Counted from the first letter of the stretch, positions 9,401 through 18,382 are shown. The stretch is DNA of 64,000 nucleotides from Bradyrhizobium sp. 132 (GCF_023074185.1 NZ_JADPKY010000035.1:62001-126000); one strand, 5' to 3'. Numbers and translations: made by a program. Notes: generated by a model not told the origin, from the sequence alone.

Positions 9401-9939
9401 TCCTGGGTGGTGTAGCGGCCGGCGGTATCGATCAGCACCGCCTCCTCTGTAAACCACCAATCGCAGTAGCGGGTACCGCCGACCCCTGCGATCGCCGCGG
9501 GCGTCGCCCCGCGGGCGAGCGGAAATTTGAGCCCGGAATTGACCAGCGCCGTGGTCTTGCCGGCGCCAGGCGGACCGATGATGACGTACCAGGGGAGATC
9601 GTAGAGATAGCCCGACTTGTTGCCGCTGGCGGTCTTCAGCGTCGCGAGCGCATCCTTCATGCGCTCCTTGAGCACCGGTTCATCGCTGACGGGCTGGTCT
9701 GCACCAGCGATGCCATCGGCAATCTCCTTGGCACCCTTGCGCCGCTTGAACAGATTGAGGCCAACGATGCCTGCCACGGCCGTGGTGAGCAGCAGAATAG
9801 CGATCTGCCGGACGATATGGTTCTCCAGCGGCCGCCAATCGCCGAACGCGATGAAGGGACCGGCGAAATAGATCACCGCTCCGAGCGAGCTGAGCCCGAC
9901 TCCGTAGAGAACGATGCGGAGAATGTCCTTGGCAAGCAT
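6403..9939 (-). CDS. tssM: T6SS membrane complex subunit TssM/IcmF
   Basis: TssM is the large inner-membrane subunit that spans the periplasm and, with TssL and normally TssJ, forms the T6SS baseplate docking channel. This copy has 1178 residues, normal for the family. It has two N-terminal membrane helices (about 10-33 and 45-64) and a cytoplasmic NTPase-like domain with an intact Walker A GPPGAGKT (122-129). A third helix (about 430-455) and a long periplasmic C-terminal region follow. The C-terminal part has a proline-rich insertion near 1095-1120 (PTPPPQPQSNSPTTV). It starts 43 bases after tssL and overlaps tagF by four bases. Confidence 0.96.
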   Translation of the reverse strand: MLAKDILRIVLYGVGLSSLGAVIYFAGPFIAFGDWRPLENHIVRQIAILLLTTAVAGIVGLNLFKRRKGAKEIADGIAGADQPVSDEPVLKERMKDALATLKTASGNKSGYLYDLPWYVIIGPPGAGKTTALVNSGLKFPLARGATPAAIAGVGGTRYCDWWFTEEAVLIDTAGRYTTQDSNSKADKDSWLAFLDILKKSRSRQPINGVLVAISIEDILTLPKQELALHADAIRMRLLELHQRLKVSFPVYALFTKADLVAGFTEYFAYLGEAGRRQVWGATFQTADKTQNLVGQIPVEFDRLLERLSEETLDRLQDEPTPQHRVQLFGFPAQMARLKPQIHDFLNLIFEPTRYHVNANLRGFYFTSGTQQGTPIDQLIGSLARTFGAEEIGSGSYSGTGKSFFLADLISKVIIGEADWVSTDRAAVRRTLILKAAALSLIGLVSIGLIAAWLMSYKRNSDLIEQSLQADSEYAAAGAPLIKQTLIADHDLDKVLPLLYRLRNAPAGYGSRGESVPLSARYGLSQHARLLSPSKAAYHAALERMFRPRLLYRLEEQLNARINEPAFVYEALKVYLMIGGLQSPDRELIRSWMQRDWADNLYPGVTNAEGRRLLDENLVAMFDLETEQQPLVELDGRLIKQAQSSLARLSVSQRAYEFLKSEARASIAGDWIASRHGGPDMGVVFETTTGQPLDAVRVPEFFTYNGFHQKFVARLSGLSERMKRERWVLGDAGQQSAIDQQYDNLAGDLLSIYSNDFVTTWRTALGSLRLKKLLADKPKYEVLRALSAPTSPMRQILESVRDETVLTKERAKPASASAPAAAPAPALFTNAQDGPPGAIIEAQFKPYHAALEGESTRRPIDSTVANLNDIAQNLTLIIENPQLAAQATAALQTQVAALRNNASRMPPPFSDMLRAAAAEFEGSIAASTAGQILQTLRDQVTPVCQQTVTNRYPFIRGSGQEVPLADFAKLFSPNGVMDRFFTQYLAPYADTSRSDWAWRKESPVGRSFSPDTLKQFQNAAYIRDAFFQTGGGVPAVSFAIRPPGAPGPGVTVKTEIGGTTIASPTIPGSAPSSLFGGPQPTPPPQPQSNSPTTVLWPGPAPRTAISVSNDTGPPSVLERIGPWSLFRMLEAGSLVVKAETASASFIVAGRELNYQISTGSLRNPLNLSVLREFRCPTGI

Positions 9940-9982
9940 CTAACCGTACCCGTCGCAAACCACCTGATCCGGCGGTGTGTGC

Positions 9983-11509
9983 CTATTCGCTGCGTTCGAT
10001 AAAGATCTCGACGCGCCGGTTCTTGGCGCGTCCCTCGGGCGTTGTGTTGCTGGCGATTGGCGCATCTGCTCCTTTGCCCTCGACGTCGACGCGCGAACCA
10101 TCGGTCAAACCAGGTTTCAGTGCCGCGGCAACCGCCTTGGCGCGCTCGACCGACAACTCGAAATTGGTCGGGAAGCGGACTGTGCGGATCGGCGAACTGT
10201 CAGTATGGCCGACGACCCGGATCCGTCCCGGCTCCTTGTCGAGGGTTGCTGCGACGCGGAATGCGATCGGCTTGAAGCCGTCGAGGATGGTCGCCTGGCC
10301 CGACGCAAACAAGGCTAGGTCGCAGACCCTGATCACGATGAAGCTGGGGGTCTGGTCCGCCGTCATGGCACAGGCGGTGTTCTCCTTCGCGAGCGCATTG
10401 CGGATGCGTTGCAACTGGGTAATGCGATCCGGCGGCGGCGGAGGCGGCAGTGGCGGGGGTGGTGCAACGACCTGACGCTTGAGCTCGATCGGGCCGGCCG
10501 GATGGAGCGCGAGCGCCACCTCGGCAGCATTCTCTGCCCGCCCAGCGAGGAGCGTCCGCAGAACGAAATAGGACCCGGTCAGCAGCGCGGCAACGATGGC
10601 TGCCACGAGCCAAACCGGAACACGCAGACGCTGCCGGCGTCCCGCCAGCGCCTGCCCGCGCCAGTTGGGCGACAGGTCGCTCATCGTTTTCGGTCGGACC
10701 CGGCGCAGCAATTCATAGAGGTTGCGCTGGATCAGTTGCAGGTTCGCAAGTCCGCCCCCTGACGTCCGGTGGATGCCCTGAAAACCAAGCGCAAGGCAGG
10801 TGTGCTGAAGTTCGAGGACCGGATAGTTGACCAGTGGATCAACCTTCAAATGGTCGAGGATCTCAAAGAAACGGACGCCGCCGACACGCTCGCCGAAGAA
10901 CCGGCTCAGCATCGAATATTGCGTCCAGACGTGACGCTCTTCGGTTGGGATGTGCTGCACGATATCGTCGGCAGTGGCACACAGGATGTATTTCGCTGTG
11001 TTGGCCTGGTGCTCGGAAATGCCCGCTGAACGGATGTCCTTCTCAAAGAATTTGATCGCGTCTGCGACCTGCTCCATCAGGCTGGCGAATGACGCTCGCA
11101 TGAGCGCCACCCGCAATCGACCGAGCAATTGCAGCAACGGGCCCGCAGCGCGCATCACCGGATTGGCATTTGGCGCGACCAGATCGTCAACGCGCAACGG
11201 CGGCCCTGGCGGCAACATGGGTTGCGGCACGTGGCCTTGCGCGGGTGTCGAGATCCATTCCTCGGCTGGATGGCTGGCCGGCGCGGAGGCGTAGTTCGAG
11301 CCCTGTGGAACGGGCGAAAAGGATGATGGTGGCGCTGGCGCGCCGGGAGAGGGTACGGGTGATGGCGAATAGGCCGGGCGTGCTGCAGGCCCCTCGCCCG
11401 GCGGAGGCTGAGAGGTCGGCGCCGGCGGCAACTTCCCGCCGGGATTGGGACGGATGATCGTCCGTTCGCCCCGACCGAAAGGATTGACCGGCTTGTCCTT
11501 GTCGCTCAT
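9983..11509 (-). CDS. tssL: T6SS membrane complex subunit TssL (DotU) with C-terminal OmpA-like domain
   Basis: This 508-residue protein is an extended TssL. Residues about 10-105 form a Pro/Ala/Ser-rich tail. A cytoplasmic DotU domain follows (MRAAGPLLQLLGRLRVALMR onward). Then comes one membrane helix (VPVWLVAAIVAALLTGSYFV) and a periplasmic OmpA/MotB-type peptidoglycan-binding domain. That domain shows VVGHTDSSPIRTVRFPTN and RAKAVAAALKPG, ending KNRRVEIFIERSE. In this family the OmpA part anchors the complex to the cell wall. The start ATG 11509 overlaps the tssK stop as ATGA; the frame is open eight codons further but a start there is unlikely. With no TssJ visible, this wall anchor may matter more here (inference). 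Confidence 0.95.
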   Translation of the reverse strand: MSDKDKPVNPFGRGERTIIRPNPGGKLPPAPTSQPPPGEGPAARPAYSPSPVPSPGAPAPPSSFSPVPQGSNYASAPASHPAEEWISTPAQGHVPQPMLPPGPPLRVDDLVAPNANPVMRAAGPLLQLLGRLRVALMRASFASLMEQVADAIKFFEKDIRSAGISEHQANTAKYILCATADDIVQHIPTEERHVWTQYSMLSRFFGERVGGVRFFEILDHLKVDPLVNYPVLELQHTCLALGFQGIHRTSGGGLANLQLIQRNLYELLRRVRPKTMSDLSPNWRGQALAGRRQRLRVPVWLVAAIVAALLTGSYFVLRTLLAGRAENAAEVALALHPAGPIELKRQVVAPPPPLPPPPPPDRITQLQRIRNALAKENTACAMTADQTPSFIVIRVCDLALFASGQATILDGFKPIAFRVAATLDKEPGRIRVVGHTDSSPIRTVRFPTNFELSVERAKAVAAALKPGLTDGSRVDVEGKGADAPIASNTTPEGRAKNRRVEIFIERSE

Positions 11510-12843
11510 GGCCTGTCTTCCAGGATAGCCCAAAGATACAGCTCAAGCTCGGGCCAGTCGCCGGAAAAGTGCATTCCGATCGACGCAGCCGTACTGAACT
11601 CGGGCCACAGCGGCGACTTGCGGTCGAGATAGAAATAGACGTGATCCGTGATGGCCCGGATATGCGGCGGCGGCGTCGGCAAATGCGCCAGCGTCAGGCC
11701 CGGCAGGTTTGCGTGCACGATCTCGTTCATCTTGGTGTTCGGCCCGACCTTGAACAGGTGCGGGAAATCGTTCTGGATCTCCACAAGCGGCCGCCGTGCG
11801 GCAACCTCCAGCACCAGGGTCGCATTTCGGAATAGCGCTCGATCGCGGATCGGCGATACGAACGCATTCTGTGCGCGCTCGATGATCTCCAGGCGGATCG
11901 CCCGCCGGCCCAGCCGCGCGCTCAAGAAGTCCTGGACGTCGCTGACCAAGGGTGTGAAGACGTTCTCGATATCGTCGTGATTGTACGCCGGATAGTTGCG
12001 CGCCCGCCGTTCCGCCGTGGAAAACGTCGCAAGTTCACCCGCGAACCTCAGCAATTCCTCGTACAGGCGCTCGGGGTGCACGCTGCCGGAGCGCTGGAAA
12101 TGAGTCAGCACGGGAATGGTACGGTTCAGCACTTGCAGGACCAGATAGTCGACACTCTGCAACCCACCACCGGATGACGGATCGACCGCATAACGCGCCA
12201 GCTCGTCGAGTTTAGTCTCAACCCAGCCGATGATGCGGTTGAGCCAGCCATCGATGATTGGATGCGCGGCGCAGACCAGCATCGGCGGCACGAACTTGTC
12301 GTCGAACAGGATGTTCTTGTCGCGCACCTCGAGAATGCGCGCGATGCCGAGGCCCATGTATCCGGGCTTGCTCGTCTTGCGCAGTTCGAACGACAAGCGC
12401 GGATAAGCGATGTCGATCTCTTCCTCGATGCGTAGCGCCGAGGTCGAGTCAATGAAGGTTTCCGAAGTACGGACATAGCGACTGGCGCTGTCGGTGCGGT
12501 CCTCGTCGACCTCGCGGGTGTTTGGCGCCGCGACCGGCATCATCAGCCAGACGATCTGGCCTGCGGCCGTCTCCGGCACATCGATCGATTCGGGTATTGG
12601 GCTGTCCGCAGGGATATCGAAGGGCGTACCGTCCGGCATGACGCCGGACGCATTGCGCACCGCGAATTTGCTCTGTTCGGTAAGATCCTTATCGATCTCT
12701 AGCCGGGCAAAGCCCCAGGGGTATGGTGTCGTGTAGCGAACGCGCTTTTCCAGCAAGTGTTCGATGTAGCGGTCGTTCTGCTGCAGATGATGCGGCCGCA
12801 GAAACAGACCTTCCGACCAGAAAACCTTGCTGTACCAAGACAT
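11506..12843 (-). CDS. tssK: T6SS baseplate subunit TssK
   Basis: TssK trimers link the TssEFG-VgrG baseplate to the TssLM membrane complex. The 445-residue product opens with the family hallmark MSWYSKVFWSEGLFLRPHHL, so ATG 12843 is chosen over an upstream in-frame start four codons away. Other family segments are YPWGFARLEID, VAARRPLVEIQNDFP and a C-terminal YFSGDWPELELYLWAI-like stretch (here MHFSGDWPELELYLW). It is cytoplasmic with no membrane segment. It sits 48 bases after tagH and shares four bases with tssL. Confidence 0.96.
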   Translation of the reverse strand: MSWYSKVFWSEGLFLRPHHLQQNDRYIEHLLEKRVRYTTPYPWGFARLEIDKDLTEQSKFAVRNASGVMPDGTPFDIPADSPIPESIDVPETAAGQIVWLMMPVAAPNTREVDEDRTDSASRYVRTSETFIDSTSALRIEEEIDIAYPRLSFELRKTSKPGYMGLGIARILEVRDKNILFDDKFVPPMLVCAAHPIIDGWLNRIIGWVETKLDELARYAVDPSSGGGLQSVDYLVLQVLNRTIPVLTHFQRSGSVHPERLYEELLRFAGELATFSTAERRARNYPAYNHDDIENVFTPLVSDVQDFLSARLGRRAIRLEIIERAQNAFVSPIRDRALFRNATLVLEVAARRPLVEIQNDFPHLFKVGPNTKMNEIVHANLPGLTLAHLPTPPPHIRAITDHVYFYLDRKSPLWPEFSTAASIGMHFSGDWPELELYLWAILEDRP

Positions 12844-12891
12844 TCCTACATCCACTTAGAAATTGTCGGCAACCGCGTGGTCGCCGAAAGT

Positions 12892-14271
12892 TTACTTTGA
12901 ACCGGGCTTGTCACCGCGGTCGTAATAGTCCGAGAAAAGCAACATAAAGGTTTCGATCGGCGCGCTGTTGTCGCGGCCAAGATGCGCCTTCCAGCGCGTC
13001 AAGAACTCGTCCCAGAGTTTGCCCTTGTTCGTGCCGAGCCAGGAGCTTGCGCCACGCTGAAGCTCGAGCTCGCGCGCCATCAGCGTCGGATCTATGCCCG
13101 CAATCAGCTCATGGACAGCGTGCTGCATCGCCATATAGGTCCTCAATTGATGTGACTTGAGATCACTGAATCCCTGTGCAAAGGCGCGCTGTGCGTCGAG
13201 ATAGCTGCGCGTCGGCGGCCCAAAGAGGATGCGCATCGCTTCTTCCGAGGTCGGCGAAAATTTCAGCGGATTATTTTCGAGCGCTTGGACGGTGGTCTGG
13301 CTGGTGCTACGGGTCAGCTGCTTGGCTTGGGTTCGCGCCTGCAGCAGCGCCATCAGATTGTCCACGGTCATACGCAAGATGATGCCAAGCTGTTCGGCGA
13401 GTTCGGCATCGGACTTGCTGGCAAAGAAGTTGTCCGGCAATCCTGCAGCGCGCGCCACCAGTCGCGCAAAGTCGGTACCACCGACTGGCTTGGCCGTGAC
13501 AGGGCCCTCGTCTGCTGCTTGCGCCGGGCGCGGCGTCTCAACCTGCGGGTGCGATGGCGATGCTAGCGGCTGGGCGGCGGCTGATTCATCATCGATCCAC
13601 ACCGACGGCCGGCGTGGAGTCGGAATGGCTGGCGGGCGCTCGACTTGCGGTTTCGGCGCGGTGACTGGACCGGCTGCCCAGTTCATGTCGTCGTCCTGCA
13701 CGGACGGTTGGTACGGAGACATCGGCGATGACCGTCGAAATGGGTCCACACCCGGCGCCGGGACGCTCGCCGCCCAATCCAGGAACCCCGGATTGACGGG
13801 CCGCGGAGCCTCGCGTGGCTTCTTCAACAGTTGCGGATCGATCGGCGGCGGAACGTCACGATCGGCCGTCCAAAGCTCTCCGTAATCCGCATGCTGCTGG
13901 CCCGAGGGTTCGTGCAGTTGCGCCTCATGGTGTGGGGTGCGCCCGCGAGCCTCAGCCTCCAGCGAAACTCCGATGATGTAGTGGCCGATCGTGAGCCGAT
14001 CGCCGTCGCGCAAGCGGTGCGGCCCGCGTATGCGCTGGTCGGCACCATTGAGAAAGGTGCCGTTGGTCGAGACGTCGTGCAGCCAATAGCCACCGTCGCG
14101 AAAGTGCACCTCGCAATGCTTTCCGGAAATCGTCCGCGCCGGATCCGGCAGCGTCCAGTCGAGGTGACGGTCCCGGCCAATATCGACCGAACGCCTGCCG
14201 GTGACCGTAAACGACACAGGTCCGCCGTCCGGAAGATTCGGTTCGTTCTCGATATTAAAGCGCAGCACCAT
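12892..14271 (-). CDS. tagH: T6SS FHA-domain protein TagH/Fha
   Basis: This 459-residue scaffold has an N-terminal FHA phosphothreonine-binding domain (about 1-105). Diagnostic motifs are VDIGRDRHLDWTLPDP, RTISGKHCEVHF and STNGTFLNG. A long Pro-rich linker follows (about 110-290). A C-terminal domain typical of T6SS FHA proteins includes FARLVARAAGLP, NNPLKFSPTSEEAM and ELELQRG. In characterised systems the FHA domain reads PpkA phosphorylation and recruits baseplate or membrane parts. ATG 14271 is preferred to the adjacent GTG 14274. It lies between the DUF6931 gene and tssK. Confidence 0.94.
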   Translation of the reverse strand: MVLRFNIENEPNLPDGGPVSFTVTGRRSVDIGRDRHLDWTLPDPARTISGKHCEVHFRDGGYWLHDVSTNGTFLNGADQRIRGPHRLRDGDRLTIGHYIIGVSLEAEARGRTPHHEAQLHEPSGQQHADYGELWTADRDVPPPIDPQLLKKPREAPRPVNPGFLDWAASVPAPGVDPFRRSSPMSPYQPSVQDDDMNWAAGPVTAPKPQVERPPAIPTPRRPSVWIDDESAAAQPLASPSHPQVETPRPAQAADEGPVTAKPVGGTDFARLVARAAGLPDNFFASKSDAELAEQLGIILRMTVDNLMALLQARTQAKQLTRSTSQTTVQALENNPLKFSPTSEEAMRILFGPPTRSYLDAQRAFAQGFSDLKSHQLRTYMAMQHAVHELIAGIDPTLMARELELQRGASSWLGTNKGKLWDEFLTRWKAHLGRDNSAPIETFMLLFSDYYDRGDKPGSK

Positions 14272-14283
14272 CACATCGTCTCG

Positions 14284-14847
14284 TTAGCGCGGAGGGCGCG
14301 GTTCGCCGCGTGCCAATTGAATACCATCCTCCAGGCATGACGTCATTATCTGGTCCCGGGAGTCACGGGGGAGCCGGCAGAGGCCAATCAGCAGTGCTGT
14401 ACGCACCGCCCGTGCGGCCTGATCTGGCTTGGCTTCCACAGGCGCAAATTCCGGGGGAACCACGCTTCCGCCGGACCAGCCGGCCGCCAGCGCCAGCCAC
14501 GTTGCTGGCTGCTCGGGATCGTTGGCATTGCCGACAGCCAGCGCCTTGTTCCGGGACTGCTCGTCCGGTTGCCGGACCCAGGTCTCCACAATATTGAGCG
14601 ACCTGCTATCGCTGGCATCGAAATGGTCGAACATCCGTCGCAGAGAGCGACATCCCCAGCCAATTGCCACGCGCCTTGGAAGCAGGTAGGCACAGTAAGA
14701 CACGGCGGGGTGCCAATTGCACGCGTCGGCGGCCTCCTGAAGGAAATCCAGCGAAGGCTTGTCAGCGTCGGCTCTGCCGACATCATAGCGCGCCAAGGGA
14801 TAGGCCTGAAACAGATCCTGTACCGTGCCGAATCTAACCTGCCCCAT
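14284..14847 (-). CDS. DUF6931-family protein of the T6SS cluster
   Basis: This 187-residue cytoplasmic protein starts MGQVRFGTVQDLFQAYP. It carries a segment I recognise as DUF6931-like: PATWLALAAGWSGGSVVPPE followed by ARAVRTALLIGL. ATG 14847 is chosen; a TTG at 14856 would overlap the vgrG stop. It falls between vgrG and tagH, 12 bases upstream of tagH, so it is part of the T6SS operon. The family has no established biochemical role that I know of. An adaptor or loading role for the adjacent VgrG or FHA protein is speculation from position. Confidence 0.8.
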   Translation of the reverse strand: MGQVRFGTVQDLFQAYPLARYDVGRADADKPSLDFLQEAADACNWHPAVSYCAYLLPRRVAIGWGCRSLRRMFDHFDASDSRSLNIVETWVRQPDEQSRNKALAVGNANDPEQPATWLALAAGWSGGSVVPPEFAPVEAKPDQAARAVRTALLIGLCRLPRDSRDQIMTSCLEDGIQLARGEPRPPR

Positions 14848-14852
14848 GATCG

Positions 14853-16721
14853 TCAACCGACAAGAGTTGGAGTGCCGTGAGCGACCAGCGGACCGCCTGC
14901 AGCAAGCGCCATGCCGGCCTGCGCTGTCATGGCGATCGTCGGCGCGTTGATGACGATACCCGCCGGGGTCAGGATAATCTGGCTCGGACCAACCTGCAGG
15001 GTGATATTGGCGTTGGCCATGAGCGTGATGCTGATGCCCGCATTGACGGACTGGTCCATGGCCAGCGTGATGTGCTGACCGCCCAATTCGATATCGAGTT
15101 TGTCATTGCCTTTCTTGAGCGTGGTCTTGCGGGTGTCGCCGCCGAATGCAGCTTCGCCGATGGTCCGTGTCTCGGTGTCGCGGACCGTCACGTCATGGTC
15201 CTTCTCGGCATGCACCGTGATCTTCTCGGATCCCTTCTTGTCCTCGAAATTCCACTCGTTGAAGCCGCCGCCGCCTTTGGTGGAGTCGGACTTCAATCCC
15301 GCAATCGTCTTCTTCGACGGCAGATCGTAGGGCAGCTTGTATTCGTCGTTGTACACGGTGCCGATCACCAGGGGCCGGTCCGGATCCCCCTCCAGGAATT
15401 CGACAACGACTTCCTGCCCGACGCGTGGGATGATCTGACCGCCCCAGCGCTTGCCAGACCAAACCTGGGCGACACGCAACCGGCACGACCGCTTCTTCTT
15501 GCGATCCCAGAAAAAGCGGACGTAGATTTCGCCGAGCGACTCGACGTCGATTTCCTCGCTCGAATTGTCGTCTTTGGTCACCACCTTGGCAGTCTGGATG
15601 CCATTGATCCTTGGCTTCGGGGTCAGCATCGGCGCTCGAAACGGCCGATCGCTCGGCAGAAACTCGTAGCTGCCGAAATAAACGTGTTGCCCGGCGTCGC
15701 TCGGACCGCCGGTGCGATAAGATTCGATCGAGAACGAGTGCGTGGCGCGCACCACGAGATATTCCACGTTCTGCGAATCCTTGGAGTGCTTTTCAAGCTT
15801 CGTTAGCCCACCGGGGAACAGGTTGACGGCGTCGCCATTGCCGCGGCGCCTCCGGTCCATTGCCTGCTCGGCCTGAAGCTGGATTTTCGCGTAGCGCTCG
15901 CCGTCGGACTTTTCCTTGAACTTCCCTGGATAGTCGTAAAACTCCATCTCCGACCGGGTGTAGTGCTCGGAGCCCTTGGCGTCGCTGACCATCTGCGCGT
16001 TGGGCTTCTGATAGTTGTAGTCGTTGAGCTCGATCTTGCCGGTCCGAAACCGGCGCTCCGAGACCCATTCGTAGATATGCTGCTCGCCTCGACGATCGGC
16101 CCCCGTCAATGGGATATAGGGAATCGTAGCAAGACCGTTGATCGGGCTATGCGACGATTTGGAGTCCGCCAACACCAGCGTATGTTTGCCGCCCTCGTGC
16201 TTGAAGAAGTAGTAGATGCCGTGCTGTTCCATCAGCCGGCACACGAAATTCATGTCAGTCTCGCGGTACTGAACGCAATATTCGAGCTTCGGACAGGACC
16301 CCTCTTCGGTCAGTTTGGATTCATAATCGGTGAAGCCGCGTTCGTTGAAGACCTCCTTGATGATGTCGGGCGCTTTCTTGTCCTGAAAGATCCGACAATC
16401 GGTGGTCCGCGACAACAGCCAAAACCAAGGCCTCAGCACGATCCGGTAGCTGAAATAGTCGTTGTTTACCCCGAGCCACTGGGCCTCCGTCAGAATGCCA
16501 CTGAACTCACGCTCCTTTTCATGCAGCTTTATCGTCAGCGTACATTGCTGACCAATCGCTCGGTCGAAGTCGAGGTCGGCATCCTCACTGAGACACTCGA
16601 TGCGATACTCGAACAGTTCACTGAGACCTTCCGAGCCTTCGAATCCGGCAAAAACCAGAACGTCCTTGCCAAGAGGCGTCTTGAGTTCGCAGAGGCGGGT
16701 ATCCTGAGTAAGCTGGCCCAT
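14853..16721 (-). CDS. vgrG: T6SS spike protein VgrG/TssI
   Basis: VgrG trimers form the puncturing tip on the Hcp tube. The 622-residue product has gp27-like domains (VFAGFEGSEGLSELFEYRIE, KLEYCVQYRETDMNFVCRLM, EQHGIYYFF). An OB-fold follows (VVEFLEGDPDRPLVIGTVYN), then a gp5-like beta-helix (DVTVRDTETRTIG, NANITLQVGPSQIILTPAG). It ends with a glycine/alanine-rich tip, GGPLVAHGTPTLVG. There is no C-terminal enzymatic extension, so cargo is probably carried non-covalently. It is the first gene of the minus-strand T6SS block, with about 330 bases of divergent control region before tssA. Confidence 0.96.
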   Translation of the reverse strand: MGQLTQDTRLCELKTPLGKDVLVFAGFEGSEGLSELFEYRIECLSEDADLDFDRAIGQQCTLTIKLHEKEREFSGILTEAQWLGVNNDYFSYRIVLRPWFWLLSRTTDCRIFQDKKAPDIIKEVFNERGFTDYESKLTEEGSCPKLEYCVQYRETDMNFVCRLMEQHGIYYFFKHEGGKHTLVLADSKSSHSPINGLATIPYIPLTGADRRGEQHIYEWVSERRFRTGKIELNDYNYQKPNAQMVSDAKGSEHYTRSEMEFYDYPGKFKEKSDGERYAKIQLQAEQAMDRRRRGNGDAVNLFPGGLTKLEKHSKDSQNVEYLVVRATHSFSIESYRTGGPSDAGQHVYFGSYEFLPSDRPFRAPMLTPKPRINGIQTAKVVTKDDNSSEEIDVESLGEIYVRFFWDRKKKRSCRLRVAQVWSGKRWGGQIIPRVGQEVVVEFLEGDPDRPLVIGTVYNDEYKLPYDLPSKKTIAGLKSDSTKGGGGFNEWNFEDKKGSEKITVHAEKDHDVTVRDTETRTIGEAAFGGDTRKTTLKKGNDKLDIELGGQHITLAMDQSVNAGISITLMANANITLQVGPSQIILTPAGIVINAPTIAMTAQAGMALAAGGPLVAHGTPTLVG

Positions 16722-17053
16722 GTGGGCTTAAACTCCCTCCTTCGATCGAATGACCCGCTGCAAAGAGCTGATCAGACGTTATGCAAGAACCGCGGAAATC
16801 CTGCCTGCCACTGGCAGTGCCGGCAAGTCCGCCCCGGGGCTGGGCCTCCTGACGTTTCACGACAGCAGTCCAAAGAACCACCCTGGCCATCAAGTAGTCG
16901 GCTCCAAGAGCTTGCCGGTTCACGCGAAAATGGCATCTTCGGAAATGAACCAAGATCAGCAGGCATCTGACCCATAGGTATAGAATCGGATCATACGCCC
17001 CCGCGAGATCCCCTAGTCGTCACGGGCTCGGCAGCGGGGCCGTGACCGAGCAG
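16722..17053. promoter_or_regulatory. Divergent control region between the two T6SS blocks
   Basis: About 330 bases without a supported gene lie between the starts of vgrG (minus) and tssA (plus), so promoters for both blocks should lie here. There is a 13-base inverted repeat CTGCCACTGGCAG (16805-16817), followed directly by the palindrome TGCCGGCA (16818-16825). These could be an operator. I could not find a convincing -24/-12 (GG-N10-GC) or -35/-10 pair by eye. Confidence 0.55.
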
Positions 17054-18382
17054 ATGGACGATCCTCGCATGCTTGATGTCGCCTCCCTGACGCTGCCCAT
17101 TACCGCTGACGATCCCTGCGGGCCGGATCTCGACGCCATCGGAGACGTCCAATATCTGAACTTCTTCGCAGGTGCGGAATCCCTGCTGCCAATGTCGTTC
17201 TTCGAGGTCGTCAATGCCAATGGGGAGCGTGGACGCTTCGATCCAAAGGCAGTCGATTTTGCCGGCCAATTTGCCGCCGCACAGCCCCTTCTGGCGCGTA
17301 CCCGCGATCTGCGCCTAAACCTGCTGCTGGCCAAGTTTTCAATCCTCGACCGCGACCTCGACGGCTTTCTTTACTGCCTGAGGGCGACCAACTTGCTGCT
17401 GCGCGAGCAGTGGGAAGCGGTGCATCCGAAGGGCGAGGACGGCGACTACGCGCTTCGGGCCGTCACGGTCGAAGCAATCGACGTGTTTCCGACCGTGATC
17501 AACCCGCTCCAGTTCCTTCCCCTGATTGAGAACCGCAGACACGGCAACCTCAACTACCGTGCCTATCAAATCGCCCAGGGCGAAATTCCCGCCGGTGACG
17601 CCGACGCCGACGGGCTCGATCTCGCGACCATCGAGCGCATCGTCAGCGAGACCGATCTCGACACTCTCAAGGCAACCAGCGCGCGGTGCTCCGCGGTCGC
17701 TGCTGAAATCGCAGGCATCAAGGCGACCTGGCGTGAGAAGATGAACTCGGGGCAACCTATCAGCCTCGACAGGCTCTCCGGTTTGGTTAACGGCATGGCT
17801 GCCTGGCTTGCGGGTCTTGTCGCGTTGCGTGATCCCGCGGCGATTACCGCAACTGCGGAAGATGCCGGTTCCGTCGATATACAGGTGCCGCTGGACACCA
17901 CCGGGATGTTGGCTTCATCTGCACAGGCGTCCGCAGCGCTCGGCGCAGCGGCCGCCTATTTTGCCCGAATGGAACCATCCAACCCGGCGCTGTTGCTGGT
18001 ACGTCAAGCGCAGGAGATGGTCGGCAAATCATTTATTGAAGTGATGCGGATGCTGGTGCCGTCCCACGTGGAGAGCGCTGCGATCAACATCGGGCGGGAC
18101 AAGGTCTTCGAGCTGCCGATCGAACGGATGGCGGAGCTCGCGATCCCGCTCTCATCGACGATCGATGAGAGCGCCCAAGATATTGTTTTTTCGGTGGAAA
18201 ACAGAGCGCAGGCCTTGGGTCTGCTGACGAAGGTGGCGTCGTTTTTCCGAACCGCGGAGCCGTCCAGCCCGATCCCCTTTTTGGTCGATCGCGCGCGCGA
18301 CCTTGCACAACGAGATTTCCTCAGCCTTTTGAATGATGTTTTACCTGAGGGAGCGCTTAAAACAATCGACAGATCGCGTTGA
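17054..18382 (+). CDS. tssA: T6SS assembly protein TssA/ImpA
   Basis: TssA primes sheath and tube polymerisation at the baseplate. The roughly 442-residue product has the ImpA N-terminal domain (SLTLPITADDPCGPDLDAIG near the start, then LLLAKFSILDRDLDGFLYCL). The C-terminal portion is helical (EPSNPALLLVRQAQEMVGKS, RTAEPSSPIPFLVDRARDLA). Start choice is uncertain: GTG 17042, ATG 17054 and ATG 17069 are in frame. The family usually begins close to the last (MLDVASLTL), but the middle ATG has a weak GAG upstream. It heads the plus-strand block, 127 bases before tssB. Confidence 0.93.
   Translation: MDDPRMLDVASLTLPITADDPCGPDLDAIGDVQYLNFFAGAESLLPMSFFEVVNANGERGRFDPKAVDFAGQFAAAQPLLARTRDLRLNLLLAKFSILDRDLDGFLYCLRATNLLLREQWEAVHPKGEDGDYALRAVTVEAIDVFPTVINPLQFLPLIENRRHGNLNYRAYQIAQGEIPAGDADADGLDLATIERIVSETDLDTLKATSARCSAVAAEIAGIKATWREKMNSGQPISLDRLSGLVNGMAAWLAGLVALRDPAAITATAEDAGSVDIQVPLDTTGMLASSAQASAALGAAAAYFARMEPSNPALLLVRQAQEMVGKSFIEVMRMLVPSHVESAAINIGRDKVFELPIERMAELAIPLSSTIDESAQDIVFSVENRAQALGLLTKVASFFRTAEPSSPIPFLVDRARDLAQRDFLSLLNDVLPEGALKTIDRSR

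Noticed and set aside
8528..9460. Minus-strand ORF of 310 codons inside tssM
   Set aside because: It overlaps tssM in another frame on the same strand and has no domain.
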